The translations under genes and the position numbers were made by a program. The notes below the pieces were generated by a model that did no database searches, had not been told where the DNA came from, and was given only the letters and a program-made list of their open reading frames with translations. DNA of 64,000 nt, taken from Dermatobacter hominis. Lineage in GTDB: Bacteria > Actinomycetota > Acidimicrobiia > Acidimicrobiales > Microtrichaceae. The DNA is taken from positions 4,216,001 to 4,280,000 of the forward strand of contig NZ_CP085840.1 in NCBI RefSeq assembly GCF_020715685.1, given 5' to 3'. Every line of letters starts with the position of its first letter. Position 1 is the stretch's first letter. Positions 38,753 through 46,628 of this stretch are shown piece by piece.

Positions 38753-41098
38753 ATGGGTGGGGTCGCGGTCGACCTGCGGGCGCTGCAGGCGCACGAGCAC
38801 GCCGTGCGCGGCATCGGCCGCTACACGCTGCAGCTGATCCGCGAGATCGAGCGGATCGATCCGACGGCCCTGCGCTGGCTGGTCGCGGATCCGATGCTGC
38901 CGATGCACGAGGAGATGCTCCGCCTCCTGCCGACGGGCAAGGTCCGCCGCAGCGACGACATCGAGCTCGACGCCGATCCGCCGTCGGTGTTCCACGTCAC
39001 CAGCCCGTTCGTGGAGGCGGTCTCGGAGGTCACGCTGCTGCCGCCGTGGGTCGGTCCCCGGACCGGCGTCGTCGCCACCGCCTACGACCTCATCCCGGCC
39101 CGGTTCCCCGACGTGTACCTGCGCGACCCGGTCGCGGCCCTCCGGTACCGCCAGCGGCTGGGCTTCCTCCGCTCCTGCGACCGCGTCCTGTCGATCTCCG
39201 AGGCGACGAGCCGCGACCTCGTCGAGCTCGGCCACGTGCCGGCGGACCGCGTCGTCACCGTCTACGGCGGCGTCGGCGACCACTTCACACCGGGCCCCCA
39301 CGACCGCGCCGAGCTGGTCCGCCACCTCGCCCCGTTCCTCCCCGAGCGCACGACGGCCGCCGGCTACCTGCTGTGCCCGAGCGGCGTGGAGTGGCGCAAG
39401 AACCTCGACCGCCTCCTCCAGGCCTGGTCGCAGGTGGCGCCCGAGCTCCGCCACCGGTTCCCGCTCGTGGTGCAGTGCCACGTCGACCCATCCGCGCGCG
39501 AGGCGCTCGAGGCCCGCGCCGCCGAGCTCGGCATCGCCGACGACGTGGCGCTGACCGGCGCCGTCTCCGAGACCGTGCTGATCGACCTGTTCCGGGCCGC
39601 CCGGGCGGTCGTGTTCCCCTCGCTCTACGAGGGCCTGGGCCTGCCGGTGCTCGAGGCGCGGCGCTGCGGCACCGTGGCCGTCGTCGGCGACAACTCGTCC
39701 CTGCGGGAGCTCGTCGAGGACCCGAGGGCCCGGTTCGACGCGACCGACGTCGACGCCATCGCCCGCGTGGTCACCCGCGTGCTCGACGACGACGCCTTCC
39801 GCGACGAGCTCGCGGCCCAGCCGATCCCGTCCCGCTTCGACTGGCCGGAGGTCGCCGGGCGCGTGCTCGAGCAGTACGCGGAGCTGCAGCGCCGCCCGGC
39901 CCTGGCGGTCCGCTCGCCGCGCCCGCGCCTGGCGGTGGCCTCGCCGGTCCCGCCGCAGCTCAGCGGACCGTCGGCCTACATGGCCCACCTGCTCGAGCAC
40001 CTGCCCCGCCACTGCGACCTGACGCTGCTCACGAGCATCGACCCGGCGCTGGCCGAGGTGCCCGACGGCGTGCGCGTCGAGCGGCTGGCCGACCTGCCGC
40101 TGATCGAGCGCATCGAGGGCCGCTTCGACGAGGTCGTCTACTTCCTCGGCAACAGCCAGCACCACATCTTCGAGGAGCGGATGCTGGCCCGGCGCCCCGG
40201 GGCGGTGTTCCTGCACGACGCAAGGCTGACGATCCTCTACTCCGAGATGGCCCGACGGCACCCCGATCTGCTGCCCGAGGGCTTCGGCGCCGCGCTGCAC
40301 CGGATGTACCCGGGTCGCTACCCGGCGCCGATGGGAGGGTCCGGGTACCTGCCGCTCCCCGAGGAGCTGCTGTTCGGCGTGCTGATGGTGGCCGACGTCG
40401 CCCGGGTCGCGACCCGGATGTTCGTGCACTCCGAGCACGCCGCCGACCTGGTCGAGCTCGACTGCGCCCGCCGGCCCGAGGTGCTGTTCTCGATCCCGTC
40501 ACCGGTGCTCGACGACCTCGTCGCGGCGCGCGCCGCCCGCCGCGACGCCCACCCCACCGTGAGCTCGTTCGGCTTCGTCAGCCCCGCCAAGCGCAGCGAG
40601 GTGCTGCTCGCGGCCATGGCCGACGTGCCCGGTGCCGACCTCGCCCTGGTCGGCCACTCCGGCGAGGAGTTCCTCGACGCGCTGCGGGTGAACTCCCGTG
40701 ACCTGGGCATCGGCGACCGGGTGACGGTGACCGGCAAGGTCTCCGAGGACGAGTACCGGGAGTGGCTGTCGCGCAGCACGGTCGCCGTGCAGCTCCGCCT
40801 GTCGACCAACGGCGAGTCGTCGGCGTCGGTGGCCGAGACCCTCGCCGCCGGCATCCCGACGGTGGTGACCGACATCGGGACCTTCTCGGAGTACCCCGAC
40901 GACGTGGTCGTCAAGGCCCCGGTGGACCTCGACCCCCGGGGCCTCGCCGCCCTGCTGGGCGACCTGCTCGCCGACGCCGACCGCCTGGCCGCCCTGTCCG
41001 CGGCGGGCCGGGCCTACGCCGTCGGCAACACCTACGACGCTGCGGCGAAGCGGCTCGTCGAGGCCCTGGTCGGCCCCGCCGAGCGGCGCCGGGTGTGA
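38753..41098 (+). CDS. Tandem GT4 glycosyltransferase
   Basis: Protein of 781 residues with two GT-B GT4 domains. Domain 1 (1-385) opens with VAVDLRALQAHEHAVRGIGRYTLQLI and has the donor site VFPSLYEGLGLPVLEARRCGTVAVVGD. Domain 2 (about 392-781) opens with RLAVASPVPPQLSGPSAYMAHLLEHL and has AVQLRLSTNGESSASVAETLAAGIPTVVTD. Both keep an E-x7-E-like donor motif. The first domain is of the WbaZ/mannosyltransferase kind. Two sugars are probably added by one polypeptide. It follows the coiled-coil gene by 4 bases and ends 46 bases before rmlA. Confidence 0.88.
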   Translation: MGGVAVDLRALQAHEHAVRGIGRYTLQLIREIERIDPTALRWLVADPMLPMHEEMLRLLPTGKVRRSDDIELDADPPSVFHVTSPFVEAVSEVTLLPPWVGPRTGVVATAYDLIPARFPDVYLRDPVAALRYRQRLGFLRSCDRVLSISEATSRDLVELGHVPADRVVTVYGGVGDHFTPGPHDRAELVRHLAPFLPERTTAAGYLLCPSGVEWRKNLDRLLQAWSQVAPELRHRFPLVVQCHVDPSAREALEARAAELGIADDVALTGAVSETVLIDLFRAARAVVFPSLYEGLGLPVLEARRCGTVAVVGDNSSLRELVEDPRARFDATDVDAIARVVTRVLDDDAFRDELAAQPIPSRFDWPEVAGRVLEQYAELQRRPALAVRSPRPRLAVASPVPPQLSGPSAYMAHLLEHLPRHCDLTLLTSIDPALAEVPDGVRVERLADLPLIERIEGRFDEVVYFLGNSQHHIFEERMLARRPGAVFLHDARLTILYSEMARRHPDLLPEGFGAALHRMYPGRYPAPMGGSGYLPLPEELLFGVLMVADVARVATRMFVHSEHAADLVELDCARRPEVLFSIPSPVLDDLVAARAARRDAHPTVSSFGFVSPAKRSEVLLAAMADVPGADLALVGHSGEEFLDALRVNSRDLGIGDRVTVTGKVSEDEYREWLSRSTVAVQLRLSTNGESSASVAETLAAGIPTVVTDIGTFSEYPDDVVVKAPVDLDPRGLAALLGDLLADADRLAALSAAGRAYAVGNTYDAAAKRLVEALVGPAERRRV

Positions 41099-41131
41099 CC
41101 CTCGCACGGGGGAACTCGCCGGATCTGCTGG

Positions 41132-41137
41132 TAGAAC
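41132..41137 (+). promoter_or_regulatory. Candidate -10 (TAGAAC), leaderless start at 41145
   Basis: TAGAAC ends 7 bases before the GTG of rmlA; the last base differs from the TANNNT pattern. It may begin the rhamnose operon. Confidence 0.35.
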
Positions 41138-41144
41138 TGGACCC

Positions 41145-42251
41145 GTGAAGGGTCTCATCCTCTCCGGCGGTGCCGGCACGCGCCTGCGGCCGATCACCCA
41201 CACGAGCGCGAAGCAGCTCGTGCCGGTCGCCAACAAGCCGATCCTGTTCTACGGCATCGAGGACATGGTCGAGGCGGGGATCACCGACATCGGGATCATC
41301 ACCGGCGAGACGGGTGCCGAGGTCATGGAGGCCGTCGGCGACGGGTCCGACTTCGGCGCCAAGGTCACCTACATCCCGCAGGACGAGCCGCTCGGCCTCG
41401 CCCACTGCGTGCTCATCGCCCGGGACTTCCTCGGCGACGACGACTTCGTGATGTACCTCGGCGACAACATGCTCCAGCAGGGGCTGGTCGACTTCGTCGC
41501 CACCTTCGAGGAGGACCGCGAGCGGGCCAACACGCCGACGCTCCACGAGGACCTGGCGCCGCCGGCCGCGCAGATCCTCCTGTGCCCGGTGCCCGACCCA
41601 CACCGCTTCGGCGTGGCCGAGGTCGACGCCGAGGGCCACGTCGTCCGCCTCGTCGAGAAGCCGGCCGACCCGCCCTCGGACCTCGCGCTCGTCGGCGTGT
41701 ACCTCTTCACGCCCGCCATCCACACCGCGGTCGAGGCCATCGAGCCGTCGCCCCGCGGCGAGCTCGAGATCACCGACGCCATCCAGTGGCTGATCGACCA
41801 CGGCCACCGGGTCCGCCACGACCGGCTGACCGGGTGGTGGCTCGACACCGGCAAGAAGGACCCGCTGCTCGAGTCGAACCGGCGCGTGCTCGAGACGCTG
41901 GAGCCCCGTGTCGACGGCACCGTCGACGACACGTCGGTGCTCGACGGCCGGGTGGTCGTCGAGGAGGGCGCCGTCGTCGTCGACTCCCACATCCGCGGCC
42001 CGGCGGTGATCGGCGCCGGCACCCGGATCGAGCGGACCTACGTCGGCCCCTTCACCGCCGTCGCCCCCGACTGCGTGATCACCGACTCCGAGATCGAGCA
42101 CTCGGTCGTGCTCGAGCGGTCCACGATCGAGGGCGTCCCCCGGCTCACCGACTCGCTGATCGGGCGCGACGCCACCGTGCGACGGTCGGCGGGCCGACCG
42201 GCCGCCACACGGCTCATGATCGGCGACGACTGCACGATCGACCTGCTCTGA
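41145..42251 (+). CDS. rmlA: Glucose-1-phosphate thymidylyltransferase, long form
   Basis: Makes dTDP-glucose from dTTP and glucose-1-phosphate, first step to dTDP-rhamnose. The N-terminus has the nucleotide motif GGAGTRLRPITHTSAKQLVPVANKP (residues 6-30), with catalytic Arg and Lys, and EKPADPP later. At 368 residues it is longer than RmlA of E. coli (about 293): residues 270-368 form a C-terminal left-handed beta-helix of hexapeptide repeats (GRVVVEEGAVVVDSHIRGPAVIG), the long-type enzyme (StrD-like) seen in actinobacteria. The GTG start is supported by a TAGAAC hexamer. It leads an operon with rmlC, rmlB and rmlD. Confidence 0.9.
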   Translation: MKGLILSGGAGTRLRPITHTSAKQLVPVANKPILFYGIEDMVEAGITDIGIITGETGAEVMEAVGDGSDFGAKVTYIPQDEPLGLAHCVLIARDFLGDDDFVMYLGDNMLQQGLVDFVATFEEDRERANTPTLHEDLAPPAAQILLCPVPDPHRFGVAEVDAEGHVVRLVEKPADPPSDLALVGVYLFTPAIHTAVEAIEPSPRGELEITDAIQWLIDHGHRVRHDRLTGWWLDTGKKDPLLESNRRVLETLEPRVDGTVDDTSVLDGRVVVEEGAVVVDSHIRGPAVIGAGTRIERTYVGPFTAVAPDCVITDSEIEHSVVLERSTIEGVPRLTDSLIGRDATVRRSAGRPAATRLMIGDDCTIDLL

Positions 42252-42346
42252 GCAGCCGCCGGCGGACCGCGCCGGCACCCACGAACCCGACCCGATGGGC
42301 CGCCGGCCGTGCGAGGCCACGAGCTCCAGTGAGGACAGACAGCGCC

Positions 42347-42913
42347 ATGCCCGACGTGACCCCCTCCGAAGTGATCGACGGCGTGTACGTCGTGCGGCCG
42401 AACGTGTTCGGCGACGACCGCGGCTACTTCGTCGAGACCTACCGCCGCCAGTGGTTCCCGGGCGGGCGCGAGATGGTGCAGGCCAACCGCGGCAACCGCG
42501 TCGCCGGCTGCATCGTCGGGTTGCACTACCACCTGCACCAGGCCGACTACTGGTACGTCCCGTTCGGCCACGCCCGCGTGGTGCTGCACGACCTGCGCCA
42601 GGGGAGCCCCACCGACGGCGCGACGCAGATGCTCGACCTCGGCGAGGTCGACGGCGGGCCGAACGAGCACCTCGGCGTGTACATCCCGCCCGGCGTGGCC
42701 CACGGCTTCGCGTCGATCAGCGACATGACGATCACCTACCTGGTCGACAGCTACTACAACCCGGCCGACGAGCTCGGCGTGGCCTGGGACGACCCCGCCA
42801 TCGCCGCGGACTGGGGCGTCGCCGACCCGATCCTGTCGGACCGCGACCGGGCCAACCCCCGGCGGGCCGACATCGAGGCGATGTGGCAGCCCCACGCCTC
42901 GCTCCGCACCTGA
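42347..42913 (+). CDS. rmlC: dTDP-4-dehydrorhamnose 3,5-epimerase family protein
   Basis: Cupin-fold enzyme of 188 residues that epimerises C3 and C5 of the dTDP-4-keto sugar. The family start NVFGDDRGYFVETYRRQWFPGG and the C-terminal GVAHGFASISDMTITYLVDSYYNP are present. The catalytic His lies in VGLHYHLHQADYW; in typical RmlC the preceding block reads RGLH, with an arginine that helps hold the nucleotide phosphates, and here it is valine, so this is a divergent branch. The ATG at 42347 has GAGGAC upstream. The 64-base gap that follows carries a 15-bp tandem repeat. Confidence 0.85.
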   Translation: MPDVTPSEVIDGVYVVRPNVFGDDRGYFVETYRRQWFPGGREMVQANRGNRVAGCIVGLHYHLHQADYWYVPFGHARVVLHDLRQGSPTDGATQMLDLGEVDGGPNEHLGVYIPPGVAHGFASISDMTITYLVDSYYNPADELGVAWDDPAIAADWGVADPILSDRDRANPRRADIEAMWQPHASLRT

Positions 42914-42915
42914 CC

Positions 42916-42960
42916 GCCCGACCCCCGATCGCCCGACCCCCGATCGCCCCCCTCCCGATC
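42916..42960 (+). repeat. 15-bp unit, two perfect and one degenerate copy after rmlC
   Basis: GCCCGACCCCCGATC is repeated at 42916-42930 and 42931-42945; a third copy with several changes (GCCCCCCTCCCGATC) fills 42946-42960. It begins 2 bases after the rmlC stop and ends 17 bases before the rmlB start. Confidence 0.9.
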
Positions 42961-42977
42961 GACAGACCGGAGACCCA

Positions 42978-43946
42978 GTGAGACTGTTCGTGACCGGCGG
43001 CGCCGGCTTCATCGGATCCAACTACGTCCGCCACGTGCTCGCCACGACCGACGACTCGGTGACGGTGTTCGACGCGCTGACCTACGCGGGCAACCGGGCG
43101 AACCTCGCCGAGTTCGACGACGACCCGCGGTTCACCTTCGTCCACGGCGACATCTGCGACCGCGCCGCGGTGGCCGCCGCGCTCCCGGGCCACGATGCCG
43201 TCGTGCACTTCGCGGCCGAGAGCCACGTCGACCGGTCGCTGCTCGACCCCGACGTGTTCGTGCGGACCAACTGCTCCGGCACGAACGTCATGTGCGACCT
43301 GGCCGTGGAGGCCGGCGTCGAGCGGTTCCTCCACATCTCCACCGACGAGGTGTACGGCTCGATCGACGAGGGCTCCTTCAGCGAGACCGACCGCCTGAGC
43401 CCCCGCTCGCCGTACAGCGCGGCGAAGGCCGGCTCCGACCTCATCGCCCTCGCGTACCACGAGACCCACGACCTGCCCGTGGTCGTGACCCGGTCCTCGA
43501 ACCAGTTCGGCCCGTACCAGTTCCCCGAGAAGCTCATCCCGTTCTTCGTGACCTCGCTGCTGCGGGGGCGCAACGTGCCGCTCTACGGCGACGGGCTCAA
43601 CGTGCGCGACTGGCTGTACGTCCTCGACAACTGCGCCGGGGTCGACCTCGTGCTGCGGCAGGGCACGGTCGGCGAGATCTACAACATCGGCGCCGGCAAC
43701 GAGCTGACCAACCGGGTGATCACCGACAGGCTCCTCGCCCTCCTGGGCAAGGACGAGTCCTCGGTCACCTACGTCGAGGACCGCAAGGGCCACGACCGCC
43801 GCTACTCGATCCGGACCGACAAGGTCCGGGAGCTCGGCTGGGCTCCGGCCAAGGACTTCGACGCCGCGCTCGAGGAGACCGTCGCGTTCTACGTCCAGCA
43901 CCCCGAGTGGTGGGAGCCGCTGCTCGAGCGGGTCCGGAACCGCTGA
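42978..43946 (+). CDS. rmlB: dTDP-glucose 4,6-dehydratase
   Basis: Short-chain dehydrogenase of 322 residues that forms dTDP-4-keto-6-deoxyglucose using bound NAD. The Rossmann motif TGGAGFIGSNYV (residues 6-17), the STDEVYGS motif with the catalytic DE pair (about 118-125) and Tyr-x3-Lys in YSAAK (about 145) are all present, as is the RSSNQFGPYQFPEKLIPFF signature. The GTG at 42978 follows GGAGACCC. It lies 19 bases before rmlD and is part of the rml operon. Confidence 0.95.
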   Translation: MRLFVTGGAGFIGSNYVRHVLATTDDSVTVFDALTYAGNRANLAEFDDDPRFTFVHGDICDRAAVAAALPGHDAVVHFAAESHVDRSLLDPDVFVRTNCSGTNVMCDLAVEAGVERFLHISTDEVYGSIDEGSFSETDRLSPRSPYSAAKAGSDLIALAYHETHDLPVVVTRSSNQFGPYQFPEKLIPFFVTSLLRGRNVPLYGDGLNVRDWLYVLDNCAGVDLVLRQGTVGEIYNIGAGNELTNRVITDRLLALLGKDESSVTYVEDRKGHDRRYSIRTDKVRELGWAPAKDFDAALEETVAFYVQHPEWWEPLLERVRNR

Positions 43947-43965
43947 GCCCGACGGGAGGGACCAC

Positions 43966-44817
43966 GTGCGCATCGTCGTCACCGGGGCCAACGGCCAGCT
44001 CGGCACCGAGGTCGTCCAGCTGCTGGACGCGGCCGGCCACCACGAGGTGCTCGGCCTCGACCTGCCCGACCACGACCTGACCGACCGCGACCACGTGCTG
44101 GGCGTGCTGACGTCCTTCGAGCCCGACGCGGTCATCCACGGCGCGGCGTTCACCGCCGTCGACGCCTGCGAGGAGCAGGTCGAGACCGCGTACCGGGTCA
44201 ACTGCGGCGCGACGCGGTTCGTCGCCGACGGCGCCCGGCGGGTCGGTGCCCACGTCGTCTACGTGAGCACCGACTACGTGTTCGACGGCACCAAGGACAC
44301 GCCGTACGTCGAGTGGGACCGGCCGAACCCCCGGTCCGTCTACGGCCGCACGAAGCTCGGCGGCGAGATGGAGATCGACCCCGGGTGGTCGATCGCCCGG
44401 ACGTCGTGGGTCTGCGGGTACCACGGGGCGAACATGGTGAAGACGCTGCTGCGCCTGGCCGAGGAGCGCGACACGCTGAGCTTCGTCGACGACCAGATCG
44501 GCCACCCGACCTTCGCCGGCGACCTCGCGCAGATGGTCGTGAAGCTGGCCGTCGAGCGAGTGCCCGGCACCTTCCACACGACCAACCAGGGCGCCGTCAG
44601 CTGGTGGGAGTTCGCCAGGGCGGTGTTCTCGGCCGCCGGCCACGACCCCGACCGCATCCTGCCCATCAGCACCGACCAGCTCGACCCGCCCCGGCCGGCG
44701 CCCCGGCCGGCGAACTCGGTGCTCGACGGCCTGGCCTGGCGGCTGCACGGCTTCGAGCCCAGCCGCGACTTCCGCGAGCCGCTCGCCGAGGTCGTGGCCC
44801 GGCTGCAGGCCGACTGA
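43966..44817 (+). CDS. rmlD: dTDP-4-dehydrorhamnose reductase
   Basis: NADPH-dependent reductase of 283 residues, last step of dTDP-L-rhamnose synthesis. Motifs: GANGQLGTEV (5-14), YVSTDYVFDGTKDTPYVEWDRPNPRSVYGRTK (Ser/Tyr-x3-Lys triad near 100-130) and GTFHTTNQG in the substrate domain. Length equals typical RmlD. It is the last gene of the rml set; a convergent coiled-coil gene stops 14 bases away. Confidence 0.94.
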   Translation: MRIVVTGANGQLGTEVVQLLDAAGHHEVLGLDLPDHDLTDRDHVLGVLTSFEPDAVIHGAAFTAVDACEEQVETAYRVNCGATRFVADGARRVGAHVVYVSTDYVFDGTKDTPYVEWDRPNPRSVYGRTKLGGEMEIDPGWSIARTSWVCGYHGANMVKTLLRLAEERDTLSFVDDQIGHPTFAGDLAQMVVKLAVERVPGTFHTTNQGAVSWWEFARAVFSAAGHDPDRILPISTDQLDPPRPAPRPANSVLDGLAWRLHGFEPSRDFREPLAEVVARLQAD

Positions 44818-44831
44818 GCCGACCCGCGACG

Positions 44832-45155
44832 TCAGGCCCGGCGGTCGAGCAGGGCCCGGGCCCGGCGGCCCGCGGCGCGCACCCGCCGGTCGCGCCGGAT
44901 CCGTCCGACGACGCGGTTCAGCGTGGTCTGCTCCGCCAGCGCCTGGGTGAGCTGGCCGATCCGGACCTGGAGCTCGCGGTTCTCGACCTTGAGCGTCGCC
45001 GACTCCGCCTGCGCGCCGATGAGGGCGTCCCGGACCGACCACACGTCGCGGCGCAGCGCGGCCACCTCGGACTCCAGCTCCTCGATGCGACGCTCCGCGC
45101 CGTCGCCGCCGGTCGGGTCGGGCGCGGCGCCGTGCTCTGGTCGTGGGTCGGGCAT
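44832..45155 (-). CDS. Small coiled-coil protein (107 residues)
   Basis: The N-terminus (1-25) is Pro/Asp-rich and disordered. Residues 26-80 form a coiled coil (ERRIEELESEVAALRRDVWSV, ESATLKVENRELQVRIGQLTQALAEQ). The C-terminus (about 85-107) is strongly basic (RIRRDRRVRAAGRRARALL) and could bind membrane, nucleic acid or an acidic partner. The ATG at 45155 is chosen over a TTG at 45164 because TAGGTT ends 7 bases upstream of it on the minus strand. It is the third coiled-coil gene in the glycan cluster. Confidence 0.65.
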   Translation of the reverse strand: MPDPRPEHGAAPDPTGGDGAERRIEELESEVAALRRDVWSVRDALIGAQAESATLKVENRELQVRIGQLTQALAEQTTLNRVVGRIRRDRRVRAAGRRARALLDRRA

Positions 45156-45162
45156 CGTCCCC

Positions 45163-45168
45163 AACCTA
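45163..45168 (-). promoter_or_regulatory. Candidate -10 (TAGGTT on the minus strand), leaderless
   Basis: On the minus strand TAGGTT ends 7 bases before the ATG at 45155. Confidence 0.45.
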
Positions 45169-45250
45169 ACCGTGACGACCGGGCGGCCCTGACCCGAGAG
45201 GCGCCCCGGGCGGACCGGGGTCGGTGGTCCGCTGCGGGCCCGGGGCGTCG

Positions 45251-45256
45251 TAGCCT
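45251..45256 (+). promoter_or_regulatory. Candidate -10 (TAGCCT), leaderless start at 45263
   Basis: TAGCCT ends 6 bases before the ATG at 45263, so the GTG at 45257 that directly follows the hexamer is not the start. Confidence 0.5.
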
Positions 45257-45262
45257 GTGGTC

Positions 45263-46624
45263 ATGTCGCTGCGCTTCGTCATCATCGGCGGGGGGCCCGC
45301 CGGGACCCAGGCCGCGACGTCCGCCGCCCGGCTGGGGGCGGACGTCACGCTGATCGAGCGCGACATCGTCGGCGGCGCCGCCCACCTGTGGGACTGCGTG
45401 CCGTCCAAGGCCATGATCGCCACCGGCGGCCGGCTGGACGCGATCGAGGAGTCGATCGGCATGGGCCTCGACGTCGCCATGGCGCAGGTCGACCTCGAGC
45501 GGGTGCGCGAGCGCATCCAGGGGATCACCGAGCGGCTGGAGCGCCACAACCGGACCCTGCTCGAGAGCCAGGGCGTCAACCTCGTGCGGGGGACCGGCCG
45601 GCTCGTCGACGCCCACACGGTCGTCGCGACCACCGAGGACGGCGAGCTCAGCTTCGAGGCCGACGCCATCATGGTGTCGACCGGCAGCCGGCCCCGGATC
45701 CCCGAGTGGGCCCAGCCCGACGGCGACGTGGTCCTCACCACGCGCGACGCGTACCCGCCCAAGGTGCTGCCCGAGCACGTGATCGTGATCGGCTCCGGCG
45801 TGACCGGCGTGGAGTTCGTCCACATGTTCTCGTCGTTCGGGTGCCGGGTGACGCTGATCGTGTCGCGCCAGCAGGTCCTGCCGTCGAAGGACCCCGAGGT
45901 CGCGGCCGTGCTCGAGGACGACTTCCTCCGCCGGGGCGTGCGGCTCTACAAGGGCGCCCGGGCCGTCGGCCTCGAGCGCACCGAGGGCGGCGTGATCGTC
46001 CGCTGCGACGACGGCCGGTCGGCCGAGGGCAGCCACTGCCTGCTCGCCATCGGCTCGATCCCCAACAGCGACGGGCTCGGGCTCGCCGACGCCGGCGTCG
46101 ACATGGACGGCCCGTGGGTGCGCGAGCTCGACCACCACCTCCGGACCAACGTCGAGCACATCTACGTCGCCGGCGACCTGTCCGGGAAGCTGCCGCTGAG
46201 CTCGGTGGCCTCGATGCAGGGCCGCAAGATCGCCGAGCACGTCATGGGCCTCCACAAGGTGGACCACCGCCACCTCGACTACGAGAAGGCGGCCTCGGCC
46301 ATCTTCACCGACCCCGAGATCGCCGATGTCGGCCTCGGCGAGGCCGACGCCTTCGCCGAGGGCCGCAAGGTCCGCGTCACCAAGGTCCCGTTCGCGTCGA
46401 CCGCGAAGGCCCTCATCAACGACGATCCGCGCGGCTTCGTGAAGATCATCTCGGACCCGGCGACGGGCGTGATCCTCGGCGGATCGATCGTCGGTCCGCA
46501 GGCCGCCGAGCTGATCGCGGTGCTCGCCGTGGCGGTCACGAACGGCCTGCGCGTCCACGACATCGCGGAGAGCATCTTCGTCCACCCTGCGCTGGCCGAG
46601 GCACTGACCGACGCGGCAGAGTGA
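45263..46624 (+). CDS. LpdA-type NAD(P)H quinone reductase (dihydrolipoyl dehydrogenase-like)
   Basis: Flavoprotein of 453 residues with FAD (FVIIGGGPAGTQAA) and NAD(P) (VIGSGVTGVEFVHMFSSFG) Rossmann motifs and a C-terminal dimerisation domain. Where lipoamide dehydrogenases have the redox pair Cys-x4-Cys (GGTCLNVGC), this protein reads GGAAHLWDC45VPSK: the first cysteine is absent, as in Mycobacterium tuberculosis LpdA, a quinone reductase. The C-terminal His441 in VHPALAEAL is retained. It therefore probably does not reduce lipoamide. It sits in the glycan cluster for no obvious reason and has its own leaderless promoter. The next gene starts 4 bases later. Confidence 0.88.
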   Translation: MSLRFVIIGGGPAGTQAATSAARLGADVTLIERDIVGGAAHLWDCVPSKAMIATGGRLDAIEESIGMGLDVAMAQVDLERVRERIQGITERLERHNRTLLESQGVNLVRGTGRLVDAHTVVATTEDGELSFEADAIMVSTGSRPRIPEWAQPDGDVVLTTRDAYPPKVLPEHVIVIGSGVTGVEFVHMFSSFGCRVTLIVSRQQVLPSKDPEVAAVLEDDFLRRGVRLYKGARAVGLERTEGGVIVRCDDGRSAEGSHCLLAIGSIPNSDGLGLADAGVDMDGPWVRELDHHLRTNVEHIYVAGDLSGKLPLSSVASMQGRKIAEHVMGLHKVDHRHLDYEKAASAIFTDPEIADVGLGEADAFAEGRKVRVTKVPFASTAKALINDDPRGFVKIISDPATGVILGGSIVGPQAAELIAVLAVAVTNGLRVHDIAESIFVHPALAEALTDAAE

Positions 46625-46628
46625 GGCG

